This document shows, piece after piece, positions 25,824-34,093 of a DNA stretch of 64,000 bases (position 1 is the stretch's first letter; every line of letters starts with the position of its first letter). The DNA comes from Xylanibacter brevis ATCC 19188. Lineage in GTDB: Bacteria; Bacteroidota; Bacteroidia; Bacteroidales; Bacteroidaceae. The stretch is from contig NZ_KK211333.1 in assembly GCF_000621725.1 (NCBI RefSeq), forward strand, positions 1 through 64,000. The letters are read 5' to 3'. The notes under the pieces were generated by a model. That model had not been told where the DNA came from. It did not search any database and saw only the letters and a program-made list of their open reading frames with translations. The translations under genes were made by a program, and so were the position numbers.

Positions 25824-27563
25824 ATGAAGAAGCTATTAATCATCGGTATGTCACTACTGTGTACTTCAAGCATCAAGGCCGAATCTGCAGAAAAGACCGT
25901 TCGTCTCAGGATTATCGAGACCAGCGACGTACATGGGCGTTTTTTCCCCTATGACTTTATTGAGCGCAAGCCATTAGAGGGCTCTTTGGCTAGGGTAAGT
26001 ACCTATGTCAATCGTCTCAGGAAAGACTATGGAGACAACCTGCTGCTATTGGACAATGGCGACATTTTGCAAGGGCAACCTCTCAACTACTGGAGCAACT
26101 TTGTGAACGCTGGTGATGAGAATATAGCTGCATCGGTGGTGAACTACATGAGTTACGATGCCCAAACCATTGGCAACCACGACATTGAAACGGGTCATCA
26201 AGTGTACGACAAATGGATAAAGGAGGTGAAATGCCCCATGCTTGGTGCCAATATCATTAGCAAGAAGACAGGGAAAGCATATGTAGCGCCATACACCATG
26301 TTTGAACGCGAGGGTGTAAGAATTGCCGTGATCGGCATGCTGACACCCACCATTCCCTGCTGGTTGGACGAGACTATATGGAAAGGCCTATCGTTTCAGG
26401 AAATGGTAGCAGATGCCAGTCGGTGGGTAAAGCACGTGAAAGACAGCGAGCATGCCGACATCGTCATAGGACTCTTCCATAGCGGAAAGGATGGTGGCAT
26501 CACGTTAGGCAATGGTATCGAGGAGAATGCTTCTGCTCGTGTGGCTCGAGAAGTGCCAGGATTTGATATCATTTTCTATGGTCACGACCACACCCGCAAC
26601 AAAGAATGGATTACCAATGAGGCAGGAGAGCAGGTCTTGATTCTCGATCCAGCCAACAATGCCACACACGTATCGGATGCTACGATAGAGTTGACAGTCA
26701 AGGATGGGAAAATCACTAACAAGGCTATCAAAGGCGAATTAGTCAATATCAGCAAGGAAGCTATTGACGAGGCCATGATGGCTCACTTTCAGAAAGAGAT
26801 AGACAGCGTCAAACAATATGCCAGCAGGCGTATCTGTCACCTCAACCATACGATCAGTACACGCGACGGCTATTTTGGCAACTCGGCATTCACCGACCTG
26901 ATTCACAACATGATGCTGAAAATATCAAAAGCAGATATATCTTTCAACGCCCCTCTCTCGTTTGATAGTAGCATCAAGGCTGGTAACATAACGGTTGCAG
27001 ATATGTTCAACCTATATAAATATGAGAACAAACTCTATGTGCTTAAAATGACCGGCAGGGAAATCAAGAATTATCTGGAAGAGAGCTACTCCCGCTGGAT
27101 CAACACCATGCAAAGTGCCGATGACCATCTGTTACTTCTCAAAAAGGACAATACAGGCAGTCAACAGCGCCCAGCATTCCAGAACTTCACATTTAATTTC
27201 GATTCCGCCTCTGGCATAGACTACGAAGTAGATGTCACCAAACCAGCCGGACAGAAGGTGCGCATACTACGTCTTAGCAATGGTAAACCATTCAATGAGA
27301 ACAAGACATATAAGGTGGCCATGAACAGTTATAGAGGCAGTGGCGGCGGCGAACTGCTAACCAAAGGAGCTGGCATCGCTAATGAGGAGATTGAGAAACG
27401 CATCATCTTCAAATCATCTTTAGACTTGCGCCACTACATGATGGAGGAGATGCAACGCATGGGACACATCAGTCCTTCGCCCAACAGCAATTGGAAATTT
27501 GTGCCAGAGACATGGACTAAACCCGCTGCACAACGAGACAGAAAACTAATATTTGGAGAATAA
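25824..27563 (+). CDS. Periplasmic 5'-nucleotidase/2',3'-cyclic phosphodiesterase-like protein
   Basis: A 579-residue protein from the ATG at 25824, with a signal peptide MKKLLIIGMSLLCTSSIKA. The metallophosphatase domain shows the metal ligands in order: ETSDVHGRFF, LDNGDILQG, TIGNHDIETG, GLFHSGKDGG and FYGHDHTRN. The C-terminal nucleotidase domain begins near residue 340 (RDGYFGNSAFTDLIHNMML) and includes the substrate-binding MNSYRGSGGGELL. It probably scavenges nucleotides in the periplasm. nudC starts 5 bases after its stop, so the two nucleotide-hydrolysing genes look cotranscribed. Confidence 0.88.
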   Translation: MKKLLIIGMSLLCTSSIKAESAEKTVRLRIIETSDVHGRFFPYDFIERKPLEGSLARVSTYVNRLRKDYGDNLLLLDNGDILQGQPLNYWSNFVNAGDENIAASVVNYMSYDAQTIGNHDIETGHQVYDKWIKEVKCPMLGANIISKKTGKAYVAPYTMFEREGVRIAVIGMLTPTIPCWLDETIWKGLSFQEMVADASRWVKHVKDSEHADIVIGLFHSGKDGGITLGNGIEENASARVAREVPGFDIIFYGHDHTRNKEWITNEAGEQVLILDPANNATHVSDATIELTVKDGKITNKAIKGELVNISKEAIDEAMMAHFQKEIDSVKQYASRRICHLNHTISTRDGYFGNSAFTDLIHNMMLKISKADISFNAPLSFDSSIKAGNITVADMFNLYKYENKLYVLKMTGREIKNYLEESYSRWINTMQSADDHLLLLKKDNTGSQQRPAFQNFTFNFDSASGIDYEVDVTKPAGQKVRILRLSNGKPFNENKTYKVAMNSYRGSGGGELLTKGAGIANEEIEKRIIFKSSLDLRHYMMEEMQRMGHISPSPNSNWKFVPETWTKPAAQRDRKLIFGE

Positions 27564-27567
27564 AACA

Positions 27568-28350
27568 ATGAAACGCTACTATTTTGTATTCTGTAAGGAT
27601 GACATCATGTTGGAGAAAAAAGCAGATGGCACCTACACCATTCCTTTCCTTGAAGAGCCTCCCATCGCTCTGAAGCCCTGGACAACAATGCTCAATGTCG
27701 GTACCATCAACGATGCCGAGGTTAAAGCATACACCATAGAGACACCTGTCACAGACAACGACAAATATGAGATGTGCCCTCTCCGCCAAAGCTATTATAA
27801 ACTGACGGAAGAACTGTATCTCAGAGCTGGAAAATGTGCCGAACTGATCTACTGGGATCAAAACACAAAATTCTGTGGAGTTTGCGGAGGACATATGCAC
27901 TTCCACACAGACATCTCAAAACGTTGTGAGATGTGCGGCAAAGAAATATGGCCTCAACTGGCCCCTGCCGTTATCGTACTGATCCATCGCGATGCCGACA
28001 CCGTATTGTTAGCGCGAGGTAGAAGCTTTAAAAGAGATTTCTATGGCCTCGTAGCCGGTTTCGTGGAAACTGGAGAAACACTGGAAGAGGCTGTCAAAAG
28101 GGAAGTTATGGAAGAAACAGGCCTGTCTATTAAGAATCTGAGATACTTTGGTTCGCAACCCTGGCCTTATCCTTGCGGCATCATGGTGGGTTTCCAAGCC
28201 GACTATGCCGGAGGTGAGCTACATCTACAACGCGAAGAGTTAAGCAATGCAGCATGGTTCCATCGTGACAATCTGCCGAATCTGCCTGAAAAGCTATCGA
28301 TTGCCCGTAGAATGATTGACAACTGGCTTAATACTCCAGCAGATTCATAG
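27568..28350 (+). CDS. nudC: NADH pyrophosphatase / NAD-RNA decapping Nudix hydrolase
   Basis: A 260-residue protein from the ATG at 27568. It has the zinc ribbon FCGVCGGH...RCEMCGK near residue 97 and a complete Nudix box, GFVETGETLEEAVKREVMEE. The NudC-specific SQPWPYPCGIMVGF motif follows. It hydrolyses NADH, or removes NAD caps from RNA, to NMN and AMP. The N-terminal 90 residues are the usual variable domain. The last 23 bases overlap the convergent lipoprotein gene. Confidence 0.93.
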   Translation: MKRYYFVFCKDDIMLEKKADGTYTIPFLEEPPIALKPWTTMLNVGTINDAEVKAYTIETPVTDNDKYEMCPLRQSYYKLTEELYLRAGKCAELIYWDQNTKFCGVCGGHMHFHTDISKRCEMCGKEIWPQLAPAVIVLIHRDADTVLLARGRSFKRDFYGLVAGFVETGETLEEAVKREVMEETGLSIKNLRYFGSQPWPYPCGIMVGFQADYAGGELHLQREELSNAAWFHRDNLPNLPEKLSIARRMIDNWLNTPADS

Positions 28351-29122
28351 ACAGCTGGCCATCGAAACCAACTAACGTCTCCACCATATAGCAACTGGCT
28401 TCTTCTGGGATACAAAGTGTGGCATTGAAATGAACGCCTTTAGCGTCTATGTAATCATATGTCATGCCGCCCAGAATAGCCTGGGACAGGAACTCCTTAG
28501 GAACCTTATCTTCATACATCTGCTTTTTCATGTCGCGTGAAAACAAACGTTTCGCACCATGATATAAACTGATGTGTATGATATTGTCATAATATACATT
28601 CTCAACACCAACGCCCTCGCTATTATATGAAGTCTTTGTCACTTGATACTTTGTGGGGTTAACAACGACGTACCAATGGTAACGTTCACCATTGTAAAGC
28701 ACCACAGAATCACGTTTCACAATTGCCGAACTTGAAATCATCTCAGGCTGCAGCCCACAGAATGCCAACGAATCTGCCTGCGATGTGCTCTTTCGCAATC
28801 TCACATCATCCCCCGTTTGATTCTGAAAACAAAAGAAATGTTCCGACTGTTGCACTACCGCATAACGATATCCACCAAGTTCCAGCGAGTCGTTGATTAT
28901 ACGAAAATAGGACGGTTGACTTGAATTATCAGGATAATAAATAGTATCACCCTCTACCTTAAATACAATCTCATCAGTATTATCCTCCACCCAGATACCC
29001 TGCAACATAGCCTTCGCATTTAGATTCTCGGTATTCAACGTATCGGGTTTGGATTTGACACAACTAAGGCATGCGACAAGAATCACAGCACAAGAAATCA
29101 TCGTTACGAATATTCCCTTCAT
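28328..29122 (-). CDS. Lipoprotein of unknown function
   Basis: A 264-residue protein starting at MKGIFVTMISCAVILVACLSC; an ATG four codons upstream is possible. The hydrophobic start ends in lipobox-like Cys residues. The mature part is mostly beta strand (GIWVEDNTDEIVFKVEGDTIYY, SLELGGYRYAVVQQSEHFFCF) and resembles the DUF4738 type of Bacteroidales lipoproteins, a recollection rather than a search result. It overlaps the nudC 3' end on the opposite strand and lies 15 bases downstream of rfbC in the same direction, so it may be cotranscribed with rfbC. Confidence 0.65.
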   Translation of the reverse strand: MKGIFVTMISCAVILVACLSCVKSKPDTLNTENLNAKAMLQGIWVEDNTDEIVFKVEGDTIYYPDNSSQPSYFRIINDSLELGGYRYAVVQQSEHFFCFQNQTGDDVRLRKSTSQADSLAFCGLQPEMISSSAIVKRDSVVLYNGERYHWYVVVNPTKYQVTKTSYNSEGVGVENVYYDNIIHISLYHGAKRLFSRDMKKQMYEDKVPKEFLSQAILGGMTYDYIDAKGVHFNATLCIPEEASCYMVETLVGFDGQLSMNLLEY

Positions 29123-29149
29123 CTCCAATCGCACCTTAATTAAATAATA

Positions 29150-29698
29150 CTAATCAAAATAATAAGAATCCTTGAACAATGGAGCCTTCAGATCCTTCTC
29201 GCTAGTCAATACGTTCATTGATTCTGTAGGCCATTTGATATTCAAATCAGGATCATCCCAACGAATGCTTGCCTCCTCTTGAGGAGCATACACATTGTCC
29301 ACCTTATAAGTAAAGATAGCCTTTTCACTCAAAACCAGAAAGCCATGGGCAAATCCACGAGGAATAAAGAATTGGCGCTTATTCTCATCACTCAGCTCTA
29401 CAGCCACATACTGTCCGAATGTGGGAGAACTCTTTCGCAAATCTACGGCAACATCTAGCACACGTCCAAGAATAACTCTCACTAACTTCGCCTGAGAATA
29501 ATCTCCTTTCTGAAAATGAAGACCTCTTAACACACCGCGAGAAGACATCGATTCGTTATCTTGAACAAAACTAACCTTTCCTACATGCTGCTCGAATTCC
29601 TCCTGTTTCCAAGCCTCAAAAAAATATCCACGTGCATCATTAAACACCCGTGGCTCAATAACATACACTCCTTCTATTGAAGTTTCTTTATAATTCAT
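29150..29698 (-). CDS. rfbC: dTDP-4-dehydrorhamnose 3,5-epimerase
   Basis: A 182-residue cupin enzyme of typical length. Conserved pieces are EPRVFNDARGYFFEAW, FVQDNESMSSRGVLRGLHFQ (with the catalytic His), VLDVAVDLRKSSPTFGQ and FIPRGFAHGFLVLS. It makes the dTDP-4-keto-L-rhamnose precursor. The other rml genes are not in the window. Its proximity to the polysaccharide locus suggests rhamnose or a related deoxysugar in the product. Confidence 0.95.
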   Translation of the reverse strand: MNYKETSIEGVYVIEPRVFNDARGYFFEAWKQEEFEQHVGKVSFVQDNESMSSRGVLRGLHFQKGDYSQAKLVRVILGRVLDVAVDLRKSSPTFGQYVAVELSDENKRQFFIPRGFAHGFLVLSEKAIFTYKVDNVYAPQEEASIRWDDPDLNIKWPTESMNVLTSEKDLKAPLFKDSYYFD

Positions 29699-29798
29699 TA
29701 ATGTATTATATAGTAATTTCCGAGTGCAAAATTAAAAAATTATTCCGAATTGTCGAATGATTTTTTGTTTTTTATTTGCTTATCTCAAAAAAAAGGAG

Positions 29799-29806
29799 TA
29801 ATTTTG
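29799..29806 (+). promoter_or_regulatory. -7 box placed almost on the start codon of the HU/SPOR gene
   Basis: TAATTTTG followed by C ends only five bases before the ATG at 29812. Transcription would begin at or near the start codon, so the message may be leaderless. Confidence 0.5.
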
Positions 29807-29811
29807 CACTC

Positions 29812-30795
29812 ATGATTGAGTTGGAAAAACATATAGAAGTTTTACTATTAAACAATGATTGTGTCATTGTGCCTGGCCTTGGTGGATTCATGGGGCACTA
29901 TATGGATGCACGTTTCGACGAGCAGGAATCCCTTTTTCTCCCCCCACTCCGCTCTTTGGGCTTCAATCCACAACTCACGATCAACGACTCATTACTTGTT
30001 CAATCATACGTTGAAGCATACGACATCAGCTATCCAGAAGCGCTCCGTCGCATTGAAGCTGAAGTCCAAGAACTACGTTTACACTTGGAAACTGAAGGCA
30101 AGTACGAACTAAACGATATCGGTATCCTTTCACTCAACGACGAGGGTCATCTTACATTCGCACCCTGCGAAGCTGGCATATTAACGCCAGCTCTTTATGG
30201 CCTAGGTTCTTTCGAGATGCCGCGTATAGATACTGTCGCTGGCCAGAATTCCGAGACAAACAGCATTGGTATCCACGAAAACGCCATTACCATCAAGATG
30301 TCATGGATTCGCAATATGGTTGCTGCCGTTGCTGCAATTATTGCATTCTTCATGATTGGCACCCCCGTATCAGACAGTGAGATACCAACCAACATCCAGC
30401 AAAGCGCATTTATATCTATCCCCAGCGCTCATCATGCGACACCTGCAGCAGAAGTAGCTGCTGAGTCAATTGCAAAAGCTATCGTAGAAACCAGTATGGC
30501 CAATAGCGCAGCAACCATCAGTAGCGAGGTTAATGCTGAGACAAGCCAATCAAAAGAAGCCGCTGCCCAATACTGTTTAGTATTAGCAAGCCAGGTTTCT
30601 AAGAAGAATGCTGAGGTCTTCATTAGTCAGCTTCAGGCTAAAGGCTTTGAAGATGTACGAATACTGACCACCACCATGACACGAGTGGTTTATGGCAACT
30701 TCGCCAGCGAATCTGAAGCATACAATCATTTACAGTCATTGCAGGGCCAAAGCAAGTATTTCCAGGATGCTTGGGTCATGAAAGTTCAGCCATAA
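29812..30795 (+). CDS. HU-CCDC81 and SPOR domain membrane protein
   Basis: A 327-residue protein from the ATG at 29812. Residues 1-130 are the two-part HU-CCDC81 domain typical of Bacteroidota (IELEKHIEVLLLNNDCVIVPGLGGFMGHY; then EGKYELNDIGILSLNDEGHLTF). One membrane segment (VAAVAAIIAFFMIG) lies near residue 175. An Ala-rich linker leads to a C-terminal SPOR domain (YCLVLASQVSKKNAEVFISQL ... VVYGNFASESEAYNHL), which binds septal peptidoglycan. The SPOR end lies outside and the HU-like end in the cytoplasm, so a link between chromosome or protein partner and division site is likely. The FHA gene follows by 11 bases. Confidence 0.88.
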   Translation: MIELEKHIEVLLLNNDCVIVPGLGGFMGHYMDARFDEQESLFLPPLRSLGFNPQLTINDSLLVQSYVEAYDISYPEALRRIEAEVQELRLHLETEGKYELNDIGILSLNDEGHLTFAPCEAGILTPALYGLGSFEMPRIDTVAGQNSETNSIGIHENAITIKMSWIRNMVAAVAAIIAFFMIGTPVSDSEIPTNIQQSAFISIPSAHHATPAAEVAAESIAKAIVETSMANSAATISSEVNAETSQSKEAAAQYCLVLASQVSKKNAEVFISQLQAKGFEDVRILTTTMTRVVYGNFASESEAYNHLQSLQGQSKYFQDAWVMKVQP

Positions 30796-30805
30796 ATTAT
30801 TCAAG

Positions 30806-31354
30806 ATGAAGCGAGTGCGTTGCCCCAAATGTGATCAATACATCACATTCGATGAAACAAAATACACTGCTGGCCAGTCACTAGTATTTCAATGTCCTGA
30901 GTGCGGCAAGCAGTTTGGTATTCGTTTGGGCACTGCAAAATTGCGCGAAACTCTAAAAAAAGAAAACGAGCAGTTGAACAATGACAATGGTGAAAGAAAC
31001 AAAGATGAAGCCCCATGTGGCAGCATCATTGTCATTGAGAACGTTTTTCACTATAAACAAATCCTGCCGCTCCAGATGGGCGATAACACCATTGGTCGTT
31101 ATCAAAAGGGAAATCCCATCAACACGCCTATTGAGACTGTCGACCCCAGCGTTGACTTGACTCACTGCATTATAAATGTCAGTCTGGACAAACGTGGCCA
31201 ATTAAAATACACGCTTCGAGACACAAATAGTAATACAGGTACTTTTGTGGACAATGTCGAACTACGACAAGGCGAGCGACGCACCATCGAAGATGGCACT
31301 CTGTTTACGATTGGTGCCACCAGTATTATACTTCGAACCCAAAACGAAGAATAA
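30806..31354 (+). CDS. Zinc-ribbon and FHA domain protein
   Basis: A 182-residue protein. The N-terminus is a zinc ribbon (RCPKCDQYITFDE ... FQCPECGKQFGIR). Residues 75-180 form a forkhead-associated domain (GDNTIGRYQKGNPIN, DLTHCIINVSLD, YTLRDTNSNTGTFVDNVEL, GTLFTIGATSIILR). The usual SxxH phosphothreonine-binding motif appears as LTHC, so phosphopeptide binding may be altered. It follows the HU/SPOR gene and is probably cotranscribed. The partner is unknown. Confidence 0.85.
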   Translation: MKRVRCPKCDQYITFDETKYTAGQSLVFQCPECGKQFGIRLGTAKLRETLKKENEQLNNDNGERNKDEAPCGSIIVIENVFHYKQILPLQMGDNTIGRYQKGNPINTPIETVDPSVDLTHCIINVSLDKRGQLKYTLRDTNSNTGTFVDNVELRQGERRTIEDGTLFTIGATSIILRTQNEE

Positions 31355-31452
31355 TAATTACCTTTTGACCTCTTTTTACTACAGAAAAGTCTTTTTTTAG
31401 ATAAAAAAAGCATTTTTTTCATACATTTTATGGTTGCTTAAAATATTTTTCC

Positions 31453-31460
31453 TACCTTTG
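31453..31460 (+). promoter_or_regulatory. -7 box at the head of the polysaccharide locus
   Basis: TACCTTTG followed by C, about 44 bases before the receiver gene. It is the likely promoter of the long operon from 31.5 to 41 kb. Confidence 0.65.
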
Positions 31461-31503
31461 CACGGAAAAGAAATTTTAGAGTCAACAACAAGTTTATTCA
31501 TAT

Positions 31504-31872
31504 ATGAAAAAAAAGATTCTTATACTAGACGACAAAGAGACTATTGCCAAAGTTCTCTCAATCTACCTAATGAGCGACTATGACGTACAATGGCTACCCG
31601 ATGGACTTCAAGGCGTAAAGTGGCTCCAGGCTGGCAATACTCCCGATTTGATTATTTCTGACATTCGTATGCCAGGAATGCGCGGCGACGACTTCTTGGA
31701 GTGGATTAAGCAGAATGAATTGTTCCGCCACATCCCTGTCATCATGCTATCCAGTGAAGACTCGACGAGTGAGCGTATCCGCCTATTGGAGATTGGTGCA
31801 GAAGATTACATCGTAAAGCCTTTCAACCCCATGGAGTTGAAAATCAGAGTCAAAAAGATATTGCCCAACTAA
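31504..31872 (+). CDS. Stand-alone receiver-domain response regulator
   Basis: A 122-residue CheY-like protein with no output domain. Conserved residues are all present: the acidic pair in ILDDKE, the phosphorylated Asp in IISDIRMPGM, the Ser in IMLSSED, and the Lys in IVKPFNP. It begins the polysaccharide operon, and 9 bases later follows a transferase whose N-terminus is itself a degenerate receiver. It probably relays a phosphorylation signal to polymer synthesis. No histidine kinase is encoded in the window. Confidence 0.9.
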   Translation: MKKKILILDDKETIAKVLSIYLMSDYDVQWLPDGLQGVKWLQAGNTPDLIISDIRMPGMRGDDFLEWIKQNELFRHIPVIMLSSEDSTSERIRLLEIGAEDYIVKPFNPMELKIRVKKILPN

Positions 31873-31881
31873 TTGAATACT

Positions 31882-33081
31882 ATGATAGGTGTTATTTACT
31901 TAGGCCAAGACCCTGAATCAGAAGAACGCCTGAAATATCTGCCTGGTAAGAAGGTCATATTTACAAGGAGTTATATCGAAACTGCTGATTTGTGCAACAA
32001 GCGTGCACACAATGAGCATTATATCCTCATCTACGAAAAGAATCTTCGTGCTGAGGATGTAACTGCTATTACATACCTACGCCAGACATGTCCAAGCTTA
32101 TACATAATTCTTCTGACCCACACGCTATCACAAGAAGAAAGAATCATATATCAAAAATGCGGTATTAACGACACGTTGGCCCCCGATGCGCCCGTTACAG
32201 AACTGAGTAAGAAACTTCAGTTCATATACGATCGTGAAGACATGCTTTTTGACACGAATGTTTCCAAACAGAAAATTTTGCGCTTTCAAATTCCCCTTTG
32301 GAAACGCACCTTCGACGTTATTTTTTCTCTGTTAGGTATCATTATTCTTTCACCAATAATGATCATAACGACGATAGCCATCAAGCTTGAAAGTCCAGGT
32401 CCAGCATTGTTCAAGTCAAAACGAGTTGGCACCAACTATAAGGTCTTTGATTTCCTCAAGTTCCGCTCTATGTACTCTGATGCTGAAAAGCGTCTGAAAG
32501 AGCTCAGTAAGACAGCAAACCAATATTCAGAAAACGAGAAGTCTCAAAAACCCATAATAACATCTCCACTTGGAGAAGAGGCAGAACAGAACATGTTCGA
32601 CATGGGTATTGAGTCTGAAATGATGATTAGTGACGAAGAGGTGATGCTTGTCGGTGATGACTTTGTGGTTTCTGAAAACGACTTCAGTAAGCAACGTCAA
32701 GAGGAAAACAGTAATGCATTCGTCAAGATTGAAAATGATCCACGCGTCACAAAGGTTGGCAAATTCATTCGCAAATATAGCATAGACGAATTACCACAGC
32801 TTTTCAACATCCTGAAAGGCGACATGTCTATAGTAGGTAATAGACCTTTGCCACTTTACGAAGCAGAGAAATTAACTATCGATAGCTCTATCGACCGCTT
32901 TGTTGCTCCTGCTGGTCTTACCGGTCTCTGGCAGGTTGAGGAACGTGGAAAAGGCGGCAACATGTCAGCAGAAGAACGTAAGCAGTTAGATATTCAATAT
33001 GGCCAGACCTATAATTTTTGGCTAGACATGAAGATTATCTTTCGCACGATCTTTGCCTTTGTACAGAAAGAAAACGTATAA
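31882..33081 (+). CDS. Polyprenyl-phosphate sugar-1-phosphate transferase with pseudo-receiver N-terminus
   Basis: A 399-residue protein from the ATG at 31882. Residues 1-130 have the alternating strand-helix pattern of a receiver domain (IGVIYLGQ, HYILIYEKN, CPSLYIILLTHT, CGINDTLAPDAPVTEL), but the phosphoryl Asp position reads IYEKN and the Lys is lost. A single membrane hairpin (TFDVIFSLLGIIILSPIMII) and the bacterial sugar transferase domain follow: ESPGPALFKSKRVG, FDFLKFRSM, KFIRKYSIDELPQL, GDMSIVGNRPLP and GLTGLWQV. An acidic insert of about 60 residues splits the catalytic domain after FRSMYSDAEKR. It should start the lipid-linked repeat unit. Confidence 0.88.
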   Translation: MIGVIYLGQDPESEERLKYLPGKKVIFTRSYIETADLCNKRAHNEHYILIYEKNLRAEDVTAITYLRQTCPSLYIILLTHTLSQEERIIYQKCGINDTLAPDAPVTELSKKLQFIYDREDMLFDTNVSKQKILRFQIPLWKRTFDVIFSLLGIIILSPIMIITTIAIKLESPGPALFKSKRVGTNYKVFDFLKFRSMYSDAEKRLKELSKTANQYSENEKSQKPIITSPLGEEAEQNMFDMGIESEMMISDEEVMLVGDDFVVSENDFSKQRQEENSNAFVKIENDPRVTKVGKFIRKYSIDELPQLFNILKGDMSIVGNRPLPLYEAEKLTIDSSIDRFVAPAGLTGLWQVEERGKGGNMSAEERKQLDIQYGQTYNFWLDMKIIFRTIFAFVQKENV

Positions 33082-33106
33082 TTGCAATCTGAAATAGCAA
33101 GTGACT

Positions 33107-34066
33107 ATGACAAGAAATATATTGTTGACTGCCATTTTAGCTTTTGCTAGCAGTATTTCCTTTGGTCAAACATCTGAGGAAACGGGTGTTAATGCAGGTT
33201 TTTTCGATTCAAATTCGCAGACAGGTTTTAGCTTTTCAACGTTTAAGTTACCTCCACTTGCAGTTTTGTTTGAAAACGCCAAAATGAATCCATCCATTCT
33301 GCAATTGGCCAAAGAACAAGAAATTGCAGAAGCCGAAGTCACTAAGCAGCGTAAACATATATTCTCTTATGTACAGGGACACGCCAGCTATAGCTACGGT
33401 AAAGCCGACATGTGGGGTAATAACTCCTCAGAAGTTAGTCCAATGATCTATCAGTTTCAAGGTTCGGAACAATCTTATTGGAATGTAGGAGTCAATGTCA
33501 GTGTGCCCTTAGAGGACCTTCTTGACTTAGGTCACTCAGTCAAGAGAAAGAAATTATTAGTTGATAACGCTCAACTAAAAAAGGATGTTGCCTTTGATGA
33601 ACTTAAGCTACAAATTGTCACACTATATATCCGCATCACCAACAATCTTGTAGCACTCAAGAATGCAGGTACGGCTGCTGCTATTGCCCAAGGTGCAGAA
33701 GCACTGAATGAGCTTGAGTTCCATCATGGAAATATGGATATTTCAGCATATACAAGTGCAGGAACTGAAAGTCAAGGTGCCGTAAATACTTATCAAACCC
33801 TCCTGACACAGATTACAACAGATATCGTCACGCTCGAAATTCTGACGCATACACCTATTATCACGAATACGACAACCGACATCACACTTGATGAAGCTGT
33901 CGAGAAGAGCGAAAAGCAGATTGAAAAAGAAAACAAGGTTGTGCAGAAACGTATAAAGGCTGAAGTGGAAGAAGAGATAAAAGCAGAAAAGCAAAGAGAG
34001 AAAGAAGCATCAAGAGCTGCGAAAGAGGCAGAAAAGACTGCTAAAGCCGCAAAGAACAACAAATAA
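33107..34066 (+). CDS. TolC-family outer-membrane protein
   Basis: A 319-residue protein from the ATG at 33107, with signal peptide NILLTAILAFASSISFGQ. The middle is TolC-like: a helix with LFENAKMNPSILQLAKEQEIAEAEVTKQRK, a strand region with VQGHASYSYG, and a VPLEDLLDLGHSVKRKKLLVD turn. It is shorter than a full TolC (about 430 residues) and covers roughly one repeat. The last 60 residues are a highly charged coiled coil of Lys, Glu and Ala. It lies between the transferase and the Wzc-like gene, the position an outer-membrane export component usually holds, and no Wza lipoprotein is seen. Confidence 0.65.
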   Translation: MTRNILLTAILAFASSISFGQTSEETGVNAGFFDSNSQTGFSFSTFKLPPLAVLFENAKMNPSILQLAKEQEIAEAEVTKQRKHIFSYVQGHASYSYGKADMWGNNSSEVSPMIYQFQGSEQSYWNVGVNVSVPLEDLLDLGHSVKRKKLLVDNAQLKKDVAFDELKLQIVTLYIRITNNLVALKNAGTAAAIAQGAEALNELEFHHGNMDISAYTSAGTESQGAVNTYQTLLTQITTDIVTLEILTHTPIITNTTTDITLDEAVEKSEKQIEKENKVVQKRIKAEVEEEIKAEKQREKEASRAAKEAEKTAKAAKNNK

Positions 34067-34093
34067 AAGTTATTTATAATCTTTACTCTGCAT

